64,000 bases of DNA from Puccinia triticina (GCF_026914185.1 NC_070572.1:1984001-2048000); one strand, 5' to 3'. Positions 43,101 through 53,916 are shown, counted from the first letter of the stretch. The notes: generated from the letters alone by a model not told the origin. Made by a program: numbers and translations.

Positions 43101-44219
43101 TGTTTGATGGAGAATACATGATTACACTGTCCAATTTTTGTTCTAAACCATCAAGTAGTAGAGGACCTACAGTAAAATCTTCTCCTACTACCATCAGATT
43201 TGCCCAAACCTTGCCAAGCCACACCTGCCAAATAAAGCTTAGCCCAAGCATCTGAATTTAGTGTTTACAGAAATTGAATACTGTTACATTGAACTGAACA
43301 AAAAGCACTCATAAAAGCTACACATGAGCTAAACAAAGAGTTTGAAGGGGAAGGAATTCAGTGCATAATTAGGCCAACAGTTAACAGTACACCAGTTGTT
43401 TGCTTAGACCTTATTTGCTAACACAGGGCAAGATACTGTGAATGATAGTTGTATGAACAAATATTCATGACGGCCGTGATGAAGCCCGTCGAGGGGAACA
43501 GACTGACAGAAGCCTCAGCAGCAGCGGCGGCGGTCGTGTGTTGTTTGAAGAGAGTGAGAATAGGACTGTTTTCTGGTCAACACTGAGCACATTTGGTTGG
43601 AGAGTGCCTGTGCAAGGTGATCCATCCTTGCCCGTCCCTGAGATGGTCTCCTTGGCTCGAAAAACTGTAGTTGACTCGGATCAGCCCCATTGGATCCACC
43701 ACAAATCCTTCCGCCCCGGGCAATCGACGGCTTCCTGGAGAAAAAGATATACGAAAGCGTCAGTCAACTCGGATTGGCCCCATTCGATCCATCACCAATC
43801 CGCCGCCCCTGGCCATCGACAGATTCGTGAAGACAAAGAAAAACAGCAAGCTTCGAGTCGGCCACTTGATTGGATTCCCGCGGAGAGGTGGCCTAGTCGT
43901 TGGATGATGTTGAACGGCCGCTTGAGGCCGGAGATGATGGATGATGTCGGATGTGGCCGGCCGGCAGTGACCGGCCGCCTAAAACGTATACTGTGTATGT
44001 GCATGTATGCACATAGGGAAGACGGAGTGCTGCGAGGCCCAGCGGTCCACGCAGTCATGGAAGCCGATGGAACCTTGGTTACGAGCTCGGAGCTTGCTTA
44101 GTCATGTATATGGAGAGGGCGGGCGAGGGGCAGCGAGGGGCAGCTCTGGAGACCTCCCATAGCCTGTGTATTTCATCTAAGCATGCTATTGGGTAGGTCG
44201 TTTCCAATCTCCAGGGGTG
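40193..44219. mobile_element. 4,027-bp palindromic (fold-back) transposon, 8-bp TSD
   Basis: Left arm 40193 to about 41940 and right arm about 42195-44219 are reverse complements with scattered differences and small indels. About 250 bp of unpaired spacer lies between. Both ends read CACCCCTGGAGATTGGAAAC and are flanked by AACCTAGA (40185-40192, 44220-44227). An 8-bp duplication fits hAT or P-like transposons. The inner part of each arm is a tandem series of about five ~140-180-bp units each headed by (G)GAGTTGTGGYCTTGG. The outer part has GGCCGGT-rich palindromes. There is no transposase gene; all open frames are short and mirrored between arms. Confidence 0.9.
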
Positions 44220-44263
44220 AACCTAGACCAGCGAAGAGGTTGTGGGTTCAAGACACACTTTTT
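44220..44263 (+). ncRNA. B-box half of the split tRNA-like sequence
   Basis: Contains GAGGTTGTGGGTTCAAGAC with the B box at 44245-44254, a partly paired T-arm (TGTGG/ACACA) and a Pol III-type T5 run. See 40160-40192 for the other half. Confidence 0.5.
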
Positions 44264-44872
44264 GTCCTTTTGTCCGGCAGCAGGCTGCACAGCTGCAATG
44301 CCAAGATTGGGACATGGCTGGGTGAAGGTGGGGGACTCCGTTGTGCCAACGTTTGACCCACCATTCCCCTTTGGGGATGTCGTGGTTGCAGTGGACCCAC
44401 GTTGGTCACCAAGCCAGAGTGTTTGGTTAGCCCAACCATCGAAGCACACGTTGGGCCAATGTCCCAGTTGCCCGGTGGTGTACTCGACTTATGAGCACAA
44501 ATCTTGCCCGGTTGATCGGGTCCGACCAACAGGAGTAGAGAGCCAATGTGAGGTCGCCGCTATCAATCCTGTCTTGTCTTGGCGAAAAGCCTCGAGGTTT
44601 CTTAGCGGGCAATCAAGCAACCCAACAAAGCTTGTACATAGCACAGAATTGGTCAGACCAACCAAGGCGCACGGAGTGCTGGGGCGCTCACATCCCATGA
44701 GCAACACAATCCTCCCTGCACTTTTCTCCCCAATAAAACAGCTGTTAAGAAATATATTTATTTGAAAAATTTACACAAATAAAAAATAACTCAAACCTCC
44801 TGTAAATTACATTTTACTGTTTTGTTGTTGTTGTGTAAATTTTGTATCTGCAGTGCCCCTTGTTTTTTTTAG
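44264..44872. other. No recognised gene
   Basis: Both strands are open over several hundred bases without domain motifs. The 182-codon plus-strand frame 44217-44765 starts in the tRNA-like sequence and is judged incidental. Confidence 0.4.
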
Positions 44873-44940
44873 AAGTAAAGTTACAAATACAGAGGAAACG
44901 CTTGATTTTATTTTTGGTGAAACTGTGGTTTTAATAAAAC
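44873..44940 (+). repeat. Dispersed repeat X, copy 4 (3' fragment)
   Basis: GTTACAAATACAGAGGAAACGCTTGATTTT...GTGGTTTTAATAAAA matches the 3' end of copies at 57430-57540 and 53700-53790. It is truncated exactly where the Helitron-like end starts. Confidence 0.6.
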
Positions 44941-44964
44941 AAGAGGCCAAGGCGGCTTCGCCGC
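44940..44964 (-). mobile_element. Helitron-like 3' terminus, copy C (CTTG)
   Basis: Minus strand: GCGGCGAAGCCGC hairpin, CTTGGCCT, then CTTG, where copies A and B have CTAG, followed by T. It abuts repeat X copy 4. The mutated CTRR suggests decay. Confidence 0.5.
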
Positions 44965-45462
44965 TGCAGATACCTGGTTCCATTTCTCCATCTGTTCTCT
45001 TTTATCCCTCCTTAAGTTCAATGGGTCAAAATCAGCTCTAAGCATCACACCTCACTTATTTTTGATTCCAATTCCCAAAGTACTGGTGGCAATATGTTTT
45101 CTGTTCTGTAGGGAAGCAGATCCAACCCATTTGATGTGTCTATCACCAACGGTGAAACAGATGCGATACGATGCAGTATCGCTGATTTATCGGTATCGCA
45201 TCGCTGAGGCAATGCACACTCCCACCAAACCACTGTATCACATCGCTCAACCCATGCATGGCATCGGAATTGCATTGATTAACCGGATGCACTAGTAGTG
45301 AAGCACCCACATCGCATCTTAAAACCAATGCGATACTAATATTTATCGGATGTATCGCCAAATTTGGCCGATGCAGTGATTCAATGCAATACATTTTGTA
45401 TTGAGTGTATCACATCATTTGGGCGGGACTAACTGTGTATTGATTTCTTGCGTTGTATCAGG

Positions 45463-45522
45463 TATCTCGTGTATGTATGATATCTCGTGTATGTATGATA
45501 TCTCGTGTATGTTATGTAGTAG
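45463..45522. repeat. 18-bp tandem repeat, three copies
   Basis: ATCTCGTGTATGTATGAT repeated about three times inside the hAT-like element, near its left end. Confidence 0.8.
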
Positions 45523-45709
45523 CGTGTATATGTATAGATACTTATCTAGTCTTTATCTTGTGTGTATATGTAAGTTAGAGGGGAGAGCGCAGTTTCTTTT
45601 TTTTGTGTAGAGGGGGGCATGTGATGGGCGAAATAAAAATATGTATTGTAATTAAAAAAATAATCATTAAGACTCTTCGAAGTTCTGGGCCCTGCTTTCT
45701 TAAGTTGGA

Positions 45710-47829
45710 TTAAGTCACAAGTGCCTTGTCAGCGGCCATTACCTGGTTAATTACGCCTTGAGCAGCCTCAAATTCGCCGTCAGGCTGGACACCCTGGAGC
45801 AGCCATTGATGCGAGCTGACACATCGCTTGATAGTCCGGGCTGCCAAGCGTCCGCGGTCCCGTCCACAAGTATTGGCCACGGCGGAGAAGGTTCGCTCAA
45901 CATTGGCCAAGGTTGCACAGCAGGCTAAATAGTCCCTGGCGAGCAATGATAAAACAGGAAACTCGTGGGAGTGTTCCTGATAGACAAGGAGATTTTTTTA
46001 GCTTATGAGCAACAATGGTAGTTACTTTGAAGCACAAAGTTGCGTACCTTCCACCATACTAAAGACTGCGAGGCATGAGCGCTTGGCCACTTATGTTTAC
46101 CTCCAAGGTAAACCAATAGCTCGTCTTCGTGTGTAGATTCAAGAGCTTTGGGGAAGAAATCAATCTCTTCAACGTCCTTGTCCCTTGGAGAACGTATCTC
46201 CTGAGGGGTGGGTGGCTTCTCTTTGGCCGGAGCAGTCGCTTTGTATTCGGCCTGTCGCATGTTAAACATGTTTTGAATCAGATCCTGAGCATAGTTGTAG
46301 TGGGAAGGGAACCACAATTGGAAGATCGAGAGTCGGTAGCTCGGGTTTAAGATGGTTGCAAGCAAAATTGTGTCGCAACTGAGAGCCTCGTCAAGATATT
46401 TATCCGTTTTTTCAATCATCTTGTTGAACATCTTCTCGTAATCAGCCTCGGTGTTCGAGTCCTTTTTCTTGATCAGATAGCCCTTGAGACATCTGTATTC
46501 CGCAAGCATCATGCTGGCCGATGAGATGTCACCTTCCATCTCTTTCCCTTGTGAGTCCACGCGATATACTTGAGGCCGAGGTGAGTGATCTTGAACTGCC
46601 AATCTTCGGTCACATACGCAGCAGAGATCCCCATAAACACTTGTCGGTTGCCTCGAGTTGTCCAGACGTCGTGAATGAGGGTAATCTTTGATGGAAGATC
46701 CTGGAAAAAATGAGAATGAAAAAAATCAGTGCCAGTCCTGATCGAGTACAGGAGTTGAAGTGAAAAAGCCTTACCCTCAGTGTTGATACAATCTTAGACT
46801 GCAAGTTGCAGTAAAGCTTGTGGGCTTCTCGAGCGGCCCATACATGAGAATTGAGCTTGATACTTTGCCAAGCGTAGTTAAAAGCAACGTGGAGGATGAC
46901 ATCGTCGATTCGAGTTCAAGGAAGCGAGTGGCGAACAAGCCACAAGACAAGGATCTGGTTGAGAGTCTTTTGATCGAACTTGGCCATCTGAACATAACTC
47001 TCCATCTGACCTTTCTCTTCCGCTTGTCTCTTCTTGGCAACCTCTTGAGCGGTTAGAGGAAGCTTGGCGCCAGCCTTGATTGCATCACGGCGTGCAGTGA
47101 AAGGTTGTCGATGTGAATTCCCATAGCGGTGCAGTACAAGGTTACCTCGTGTGCCATCACCCTTCTTGTAAGTATTCCCACACCATTTGCACTCGTAGTA
47201 CATGGGTGTTCCGGTCTTCTACAGGGATATTGAATCAGCTCAAGGTGAAAATTTCACTACATAAAGCAGCCAGAGATAAGATAGAATTGGCTTACTGGTT
47301 CGCCTTCTGCATAGACAGGCGGATGAAAGTACAGGTTGATATTGTCAATCTCAAGATCATTGTCTTTCCTTGTTCGGGTCTTGCGTTTCTTGACAACCTT
47401 TGCGTTTTCTCCATCAGAGTCCTGAGTCATGTCCATGACTGGATGATTCGCGTCTGAGTGCGGTCGGGAAGGTTCAACTGGTCCTGAACGTCTTTTGTTG
47501 GTTTTGCGGTTTGGAGCGGCGGCAGCAGAGGCTGAGGTGCGAGATCCAGACACCAAAGGCCGAGATCCAGAGGTTTGAGAGGTTGAATTCCGCGTGGGTC
47601 TAGTTACAACAACAGAAACATTAGAATCAGAGCCTCCGTCATTCTCTTGGGTTGATGCTTCTTCACGAGGTTGCTTGGCCAGGAGTGATCTGCGAGAATC
47701 GTTGTTTGGCCGAATATAATTTGGATCAGTACGACTCGGAGTTATGACACGACAAGATTGACGAGACGGTGGCCGAGAGGGGGTTCCCTGCGGTGGTGAA
47801 GGAGGGACCAAGCCCTGTGAACGTGTCAT
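45710..47829 (-). pseudogene. hAT transposase, BED zinc finger, central part deleted
   Basis: Exons on the minus strand: 47829-47296 (Ser/Pro/Thr-rich N-terminus with basic KKRKTRTRK), 47218-46775, 46700-46026 and 45976-45710. All are bounded by GTAAG/GTAAC donors and CAG/TAG acceptors. Exon 2 holds a BED finger (CKWCGNTYKKG...LHRYGNSH). Exon 3 starts with IHDVWTTRGNRQVFMGISAA (first catalytic Asp) and HLGLKYIAWTHKGK, then jumps with a frameshift to MLAEYRCLKG and the LNPSYRL region. The second Asp and insertion domain are therefore missing. Exon 4 is the dimerisation domain (RDYLACCATLANVERTFSAV). A TGA near 46919 also interrupts exon 2. Catalytically dead. Confidence 0.85.
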
Positions 47830-48206
47830 GTTCACCTTGAGCCGGGTCTGATGGATCGACGCCTGCCGGTATCACTATGTAAGGTGGCTAAAAAGAGATT
47901 GATGTATCGGTACAATCTGACTGCGGCGCAGCATTCCCACATATGTATCTACAGTGAGCAATATCCATTGATGCATATTGATACATACCGAAATGTATCG
48001 GTATCTATCATTATCGCATTGGCTAACCCAATGCACATCCATCTCACACCGTGTATCGCATCGCTAATACGATGCAATTTAAACGATGCATATCGCATCG
48101 GCCTTACTAGGCGATGCGTTGCGATGCAAAATATCAGGCTGTATCGTCGATGTGATATGGCCCGATATCGATGCTTACATCGTATCAGTTTCATCGTTGC
48201 TATCAC

Positions 48207-49174
48207 TTCAAAATGGCAAAATTTAACTACAAAGCATTATGTTGGCAAAAGAATACTGCAGTTCCTCACATGTGGTGAAGTGCAAATCAGGCAATTAAAC
48301 TGGGGTGTAGTCAAGTTTAATGATGAAAGTAGCCCAGAATAGTAGTCATATGCCATATTTTTGACATATCTATTATCTCCCACATTTTTACAAGACTGCA
48401 AGTCATCTCAGGTTTAATTTTTTCCTGTTATTACACTGGTATTTTTTATTTATTTGATAATCAAGTTTGGATTAGTGCAAAGACCTACTGCTCTATTTCA
48501 TATTTAATGAAGGCTTTGCAGCTCCATGATACGGTTTGGCATATTCACATGAAGCCACACCAGCCTCTCCCACAATGCATGTGTGTGTATATCAATTGAT
48601 TTCATACAATTAGTAATAGAAGGATATCAAAGATAAATCACCAAGTACAGAGAAACTCAAGATTCATAGGGATATCAAAAAAGAAAATCAGAAGGCACAA
48701 GTAGCACAAAGCAGAAAATGTTGTTTAAAGACAGTTAAGGGGCAGCAATAAAAAGTTTTTGAAGGGCTAAGGCTACCCTCATCAGCATCAAGGGGAAAGG
48801 AAAAAAAAAACACATAGAAAGATCAGATAAAAGTGGCTGCCTGTTGCCTGCAGTAGCAGTTGTCAACAGTGCCCTTGAGATCTTTTAATTTCTCTGCTCA
48901 GTCAGGTGATTTCCATGGATTTGTGTTGAAGTTAGATGATAACCTTGTGAAACTGTCTGCGCGGTCAGTTACTAGGTGGTAGGAGTCCGCCGAGTGATTT
49001 AAGTCAATATGAAAGTCTCAGGACATTACAAAAGAGCTGATTGAAGTTCAAGCAAGTGGATAAAAATTCCTTTTTTAGGCATTGGGAGCCAAGTGATATT
49101 TGACATCACCTCCGCTGTCTTCAGACGCATCAGCTGAGCCAGCGAATCTGTTTCAGATGGCCTCAATGGGCTTT
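48207..49174. other. No recognised gene
   Basis: AT-rich intergenic DNA without exons or repeats that I could recognise. Confidence 0.45.
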
Positions 49175-50030
49175 CTAACCACGTTCAATAAAATGTTCAA
49201 CCTGCGACAATGAGGCATAAGATTGAGAAGTACCATGGCCTCGGTGAGCCCGCAGTTGTAGCTCATAAGCAGTCCAGACAGTAACGCACTTGAGCCGATC
49301 ACCAAATCGGCACTCAGAAGCGGCGAGGTCATTGTCATTGGCTTCATCAGGATGATAATCAGGTTGTTGACATGGAAAATCAGGCCGGCAGGCCAATGGA
49401 TATTTAAAAGATAAACCCGGAACCCGTTTGTCTCTGCTGATGAGCCCGCCGGCTTCCTTGGTCTCCGTCTCTGTCCAACCCGTCAGGCTTCCTTGGTCGC
49501 CGTCTCTGTCCAACTCGTCGTTGTTGTCATATCTGTCCAACCCATTGTTGTTGCTATTGAGTTGTTTCCGGCCGGCTGGGGCAGGGGAAGCACACTCAAT
49601 ACGGCTGTACACCATCCCAGAAGGTCGTGAGAGATCCCTCCGGAGCTTGCGCCGCCATAACTTGGTCTGCAGGTGGAAATAAAAGTGAAGGAGGAGGAGC
49701 GGAGTCAGAGCTGGGGTCGGGGCCAGTGTTGTAAGTGAGGGAGGGGTTGGGTTCATCGAGATAGACGGCCTGGACCCGGTCAAGCGGCTCATCGGAAAGG
49801 TGTCCCAGGACCTCCCGGACTGTCATCCATGATCCCACCCTTGTTGAGTACAGATGTGGCAGTGAGTAGAGCGGCTTGAAGAGCACTGAGAGCAGCAGCC
49901 TCAGCGAGCGGCGTGGGGTATTTGTGGAAGGGACTTGTCAAGGTTGAGGCTGTTGAACGATTTGCTGTAGATGTGCACATTGGAGGAAGAGTCAGAGCAG
50001 GGGGTGGTCACCATTCATGAGCCTTCCACC
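49175..50030 (-). pseudogene. Possible decayed host gene, unrecognised
   Basis: Minus-strand stretches with coding-like composition in shifting frames: VHIYSKSFNSLNLDKSLPQI (about 49985-49925), ALSALQAALLTATSVLNKGG (about 49900-49840), TVREVLGHLSDEPLDRVQAV and following to about 49596, and PDFPCQQPDYHPDEANDNDL (about 49400-49340). Frames do not join cleanly, so either short introns were missed or it is a pseudogene. No family recognised. Confidence 0.3.
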
Positions 50031-50222
50031 TGTGGATTGTCGCACGCACTCCGTGTGCCAGACTCATCTGTGCAGGCATGATACTCTGCGGATGTGTAAT
50101 GCTTTGGGCCACATCACCTTGAATGTGTTGATCTTTTTTGGTTAGTGGCTGGTAGGTACCGCCTTGCAAGGGTCCATGTGGCACAATACCTTGGTTTGGA
50201 TTGCTAAGCAATTTAATACTAA

Positions 50223-50247
50223 CTAGAGGCCAAGGCGGCTTCGCCGC
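50223..50247 (-). mobile_element. Helitron 3' terminus (hairpin + CTAG|T), copy B
   Basis: Minus strand: GCGGCGAAGCCGC perfect hairpin (50247-50235), CTTGGCCT, CTAG (50226-50223), then host T. Same end as copy A at 21567-21591. Body and 5' TC end not identified. Confidence 0.62.
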
Positions 50248-50249
50248 TG

Positions 50250-50692
50250 CAAACACAAGGTCTAATGCACTTGTCTCTCTTGGAGCATTGAAATGGGTAA
50301 AACTTCCATCCTATATACTAAAGCTACTACACATTTCTTCAACCTTCCAAGAAATGAATTGGAAATTGCCCCGAGATTCCATTATTTTTCAAAGCTAAAA
50401 TTGGTCTTGAAAGTGTTGTGGGATTTATTTCCACAAATATCACCATTAAAGCGTCTCATATAGATTTCAATTTTCAATTTAGACTGTTACCAAGAAGGGT
50501 CACCAAAAACTAAACCAAATCCTTGAATCAACTCTGCAGATTAATTTTGACAAGTATCAACCATGAGCATCTTTGTTCAAGCTAACAAGAACCTAAAATG
50601 CTTGGGGATCAATTTTTAAAACTCAATCAAATGACCCAACACAGATCAATTGCAATTTGTTACAGATTTATAGAAAAAAGGCAAATTTGTGT
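50250..50692. other. No recognised gene
   Basis: AT-rich; possibly the interior of a non-autonomous Helitron ending at 50223. Nothing else visible. Confidence 0.4.
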
Positions 50693-50698
50693 AGATAT

Positions 50699-51445
50699 AC
50701 GGACTTACTTTGCGCACTGCGAAAAACACTTCGCGCACTGCACAGTGCGCGGATTCCCAAACACTTCGCGCACTGCGGGTAAACTACACAACTTTTTGAA
50801 GATTTTTCTTGACAAATCAATAAACAGGCTTCTCATTGGCCTCTCTGAATTTTTTGGAAGTTTTTCAAAGCATTCTTCTATGTTTAAAAAAATCATTAAA
50901 AACCAGAAGAAATGTAGGATTTGGGCGCCTAAAAAACAAGGTTCCTATAGCCCAAAAATTTCAAATAATTTTTTGAGTAATTAGAAATGTAAGAAAAGCT
51001 ACTTCAAAACTTTTCAGCCACTTTTTGCAAGCATACAGGTCTGAAAAATGAGGATAATTTAGATGCAATGTGCTAATATGTGTTGAAGTTTCTTATTTTT
51101 CAGACCTGTATGCTTGCACAAAGTGCCTGAAAGGTTTTGAAGTAGCTTTTCTTACATGTAACATTACTCAACAAATTATTCAAAATTTTTGGGTTATGGG
51201 AACCTTGTTTTTTAGGCACCCAAATCCAACATTTCTTCTGGTTTTTAATGATTTTTTTAAACATAGAAGAATGCTTTGAAAAACTTCCAAAAAATTCAGA
51301 GAGGCCAATGAGAAGCCTTTCTATTGATTTGTCAAGAAAAATCTTCAAAAAGTTGCGTAGTTTACCCGCAGTGCGCGAAGTATTTGGGAATCCGCGCACT
51401 GTGCAGTGCGCGAAGTGTTTTTTGCAGTGCGCGAAGTAAGTCCGT
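50699..51445. mobile_element. 747-bp fold-back element (copy F2)
   Basis: Arms of about 350 bp (50699-51050 and 51095-51445) are reverse complements with few differences, around a loop of about 45 bp. Termini are ACGGACTTACTT...AAGTAAGTCCGT. The direct repeat AGATAT lies at 50693-50698 and 51446-51451. The outer arm is packed with CGCACTGCG / GCGCGAAGTG palindromes. The two long open frames encode the same peptide from the two arms and are a by-product of the palindrome. Same family as F1 (23655-24532). Confidence 0.9.
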
Positions 51446-51739
51446 AGATATAAGTGATTTTTGGAGTTGACTATTTCAACAGAATGATGGCCGTTGGAAG
51501 ATTTGGAAGCCAAAACATCATGATGTTTGGTATTTGCAAATGATCTACTTTTTGGAGGGAGATGGCAGGGTATGGGCAGTTTTGATTTTTCACTGAGGTA
51601 CCAATCTCTACAGACCATGAAAAGTGACTGGAGCACACATGGACCCCAATTGGCTGAAACACCAATTGAAAAAAGTTCAAACCATACAAGATTTAGTGGC
51701 ATGGGAAACACCATGACATAGGCCTTTGTCATGCCTTCC

Positions 51740-52460
51740 TCCTCACTAAGTTTAGGAATTTATCTGTGCGGACGCGGAGGCCCTCTTTCCCTCGTCGAGG
51801 GTCTTGACGAGCTGCCTGTCGGCCGGAAGGCTGCCCTGGAGCAGCATTGGTTGACAGTTGTGGCCTGCAGCAACAAGCTTGGTCGCGGAGCAGAAGCTGA
51901 GCGAGATGAAGGGCAGACTGGAGGTTTAATGATATGGATTGCAGGGGAGCTTGGTGACATGGATCACATGGGGAGCGGTGTCGGGCCCGCTGGGGTGGAC
52001 CAGCGTGACGACGGCGGGAGCTTCCCCACCGTGCAAGATGCAGATGTTGTGCACCCATCCACCGGACGCGGCAAAGTCTACACAGATTGGGTTGAATGGG
52101 ATCCGCTCGTCCCAGACGGTGGGCGCGGGCTTGGAGTTGACGCTTTCGATGTACGTGATGAGACTCGACAGGTGGCCTTGGCCGAGCCGGCGGCAGGCAA
52201 GACCGAGTTGGGGAGTCACGCCAGACTGGGGACGCTGGAGCGGAGCAGCTTCTTGGGATGCTGGGCCACCCACCAGTTCGACTCGTTGTTGTGCTGGCAC
52301 GCCGCGATTTTCCGTGCGCCTGAGCCGACGGCAAACTGGGACTCGCCGGGCGACCATCAGACAAAGGTGCCAGAGCGGTTCAGGGGTAATAGAACCAACG
52401 ACGACTGCCAGTTCGCCGGCGTGCTGGGATCTAATGAGTCTAGGCCGTGCTGCTATACAT
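51740..52460 (-). pseudogene. ARPC1 (Arp2/3 complex subunit 1) pseudogene fragment
   Basis: The minus strand carries, in order, segments typical of the WD40 protein ARPC1: NWQSSLVLLPLNRSGTFV then TGA then WSPGESQFAVGSGARKIAAC; NNESNWWVAQHPKKLLRSSV; then, after a frame change, YIESVNSKPAPTVWDERIPF, DFAASGGWVHNICI, and after another stop SLPFISLSFCSATKLVAAGH, RQLVKTLDEGKR. At least two stops and two frameshifts mean no functional protein. No intron is evident over ~700 bp, so it may be a processed copy or one long exon. ARPC1 normally belongs to the actin-nucleating Arp2/3 complex. N- and C-terminal blades are absent. Confidence 0.8.
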
Positions 52461-52479
52461 ATGCCCCAATACTAATTTA

Positions 52480-53344
52480 TGAAGAAAAAAAAACAGCTGG
52501 GTGGGGCAGCACTGCACGGCGAGGGAGATTTCAATCTGAATTGAAAGAATAACTGACCATGCGGGTGGATCGTTGGCATAATCGGGAGCTGAATGTACAA
52601 CGTTTCATAATGTATGTTAATACAATGGGTTAGAGAGCTCCGCTTGTGCAAAAGAATAAATGATTGACAGGGGGGAAGAGGACTGACATTTGAGCATGGT
52701 GTTTTGCGTCTTGTTAACGAGGTAAAAAGTAATGGCACCACCAATCATGAAGTGACTCATTGGCCTGAACACGGAAGTAAGCCAAGCTTGGACACCAAAG
52801 ATAACTGCTAAGTGACCTCAATGGCGGACTGAAAAAGTTTAGATTGGCTAAACTTCAGCCTGGGCCAGGATGGCTTCTCGGAATAATCATGTGAAGCCAA
52901 GGAGAGAGACGTACCCTTAGAGTCCAATGTTTGCCGGGGCCCACAGCCCTAGCAGTAGCAGCGGCGGCGAAGGGTCGGTGGACAAATTGAAGGGTGCAAC
53001 AGGCGGCAAGGAGGCGGGCAAGGCTCTCCCGCAACGGAGTGGTCTAGGGAGAATGTGCGTGGCCGGTGTTTGGATCAGGTCAAAGAATTGATCAACCATC
53101 AGCAGGGTAGAAACTTGGAATGTTGAGTTGCTGGGTCAGGATTGGCAACGTGGCAATGGTGATTTGGTCACAAACTTGAACCTTAGTTTGGATGCGCCCG
53201 GCGGTTGTTTGGATACAAGCTGACAACATGGCGCCGGATGTGTGGAAACGGCCTAGAAACTTCTCATCAAGCCGCGCGGCAAAAGAAACGGTTGGCGAGG
53301 GATGTTGGCGGGTACTGCAGTTTACTGGAGGTGCCTCAGGCGAG
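52480..53344. other. No recognised gene
   Basis: No exon set or repeat recognised. The region leads into the TATA box of repeat X copy 2 at about 53349. Confidence 0.4.
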
Positions 53345-53795
53345 GGTATAAAAGAGGGGGCTAGTTCGTATTCTGAGGCCTCAGGCAACTCCCCCGGCTG
53401 TGATTCCAGCGGGGGGGTCGTCTCACCCCATCCGCTGTTGCATGTGCGCAGTTTGATGGGGATTATTTGGTGGCCCCCCTTTGCTTAACCGCTGGGGGTC
53501 ATCCTCCCATCTGTTTTTTAACCCTGCTAGACAGGGATGGACAGTGGGCCACGATATCTCAGATTCCTGGGATTGGGTGGCAGGTTGCGGGCTTTTTGTT
53601 ACTTTTGTTGTGATGTTGGGTTCTTGTTGCGCGTAATTTGTGAGGGGAAACCCCGTGTCCGTGGCTCATGCTTTTGTAGGGGGGAATCCCTGGCATTTTT
53701 TTTTTTTTGTGTTTTTTTGTATTTTACAGGGGGAACCCTTGATTTTTTTTTTCCATGATTCACAAGCTTTAATATACTTGGATTGCCAAGGATAC
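53345..53795 (+). repeat. Dispersed repeat X, copy 2
   Basis: TATAAAAGAGG TATA box at about 53349, GATTCCAGCGG..CCGCTGTTGCA, CATCCTCCCATCTGTTTTTT, ACCCTGCTAGACAGGGATGG, GGGGGAACCCTTGATTTTTT, and TTTAATATACTTGGATTG at the end, in the same order as copy 1 (minus strand) and copy 3. Confidence 0.72.
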
Positions 53796-53916
53796 GTTGT
53801 AGTAGGCGGAGCGGTTGACCTTGAGAAAAATGTGGTTGCGATGGCCGCGGAGTGGCTTCTGAAGTTCTGAGGAGTCATATCCAATGCTGAGGCCTCTCAA
53901 GCTGGCAGGTGGTGGC

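Larger units (their letters stand above)
45147..48199 (-). mobile_element. hAT-like transposon with CAACG termini and 7-bp TSD, internally deleted
   Basis: Ends CAACGGTGAAACAGATGCGA and (reverse complement of the right end) CAACGATGAAACTGATACGA. Flanked by CTATCAC at 45140-45146 and 48200-48206. Roughly 250 bp at each end are packed with ATCG-centred words (GATGCGATACGATG), the usual form of transposase-binding subterminal repeats. The interior carries a spliced BED/hAT transposase gene on the minus strand, disabled by a deletion. Confidence 0.88.

Noticed and set aside
43538..44101. 187-codon plus-strand frame in the right arm of the palindrome
   Set aside because: No family motif, and the mirrored sequence in the left arm does not keep an equivalent frame.
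50598..51732. Two matching ~95-residue peptides on opposite strands
   Set aside because: Both are translations of the two arms of the fold-back element at 50699-51445, not a duplicated gene.
51731..52552. 273-codon plus-strand frame
   Set aside because: It is antisense to the ARPC1 pseudogene, whose homology is on the minus strand.
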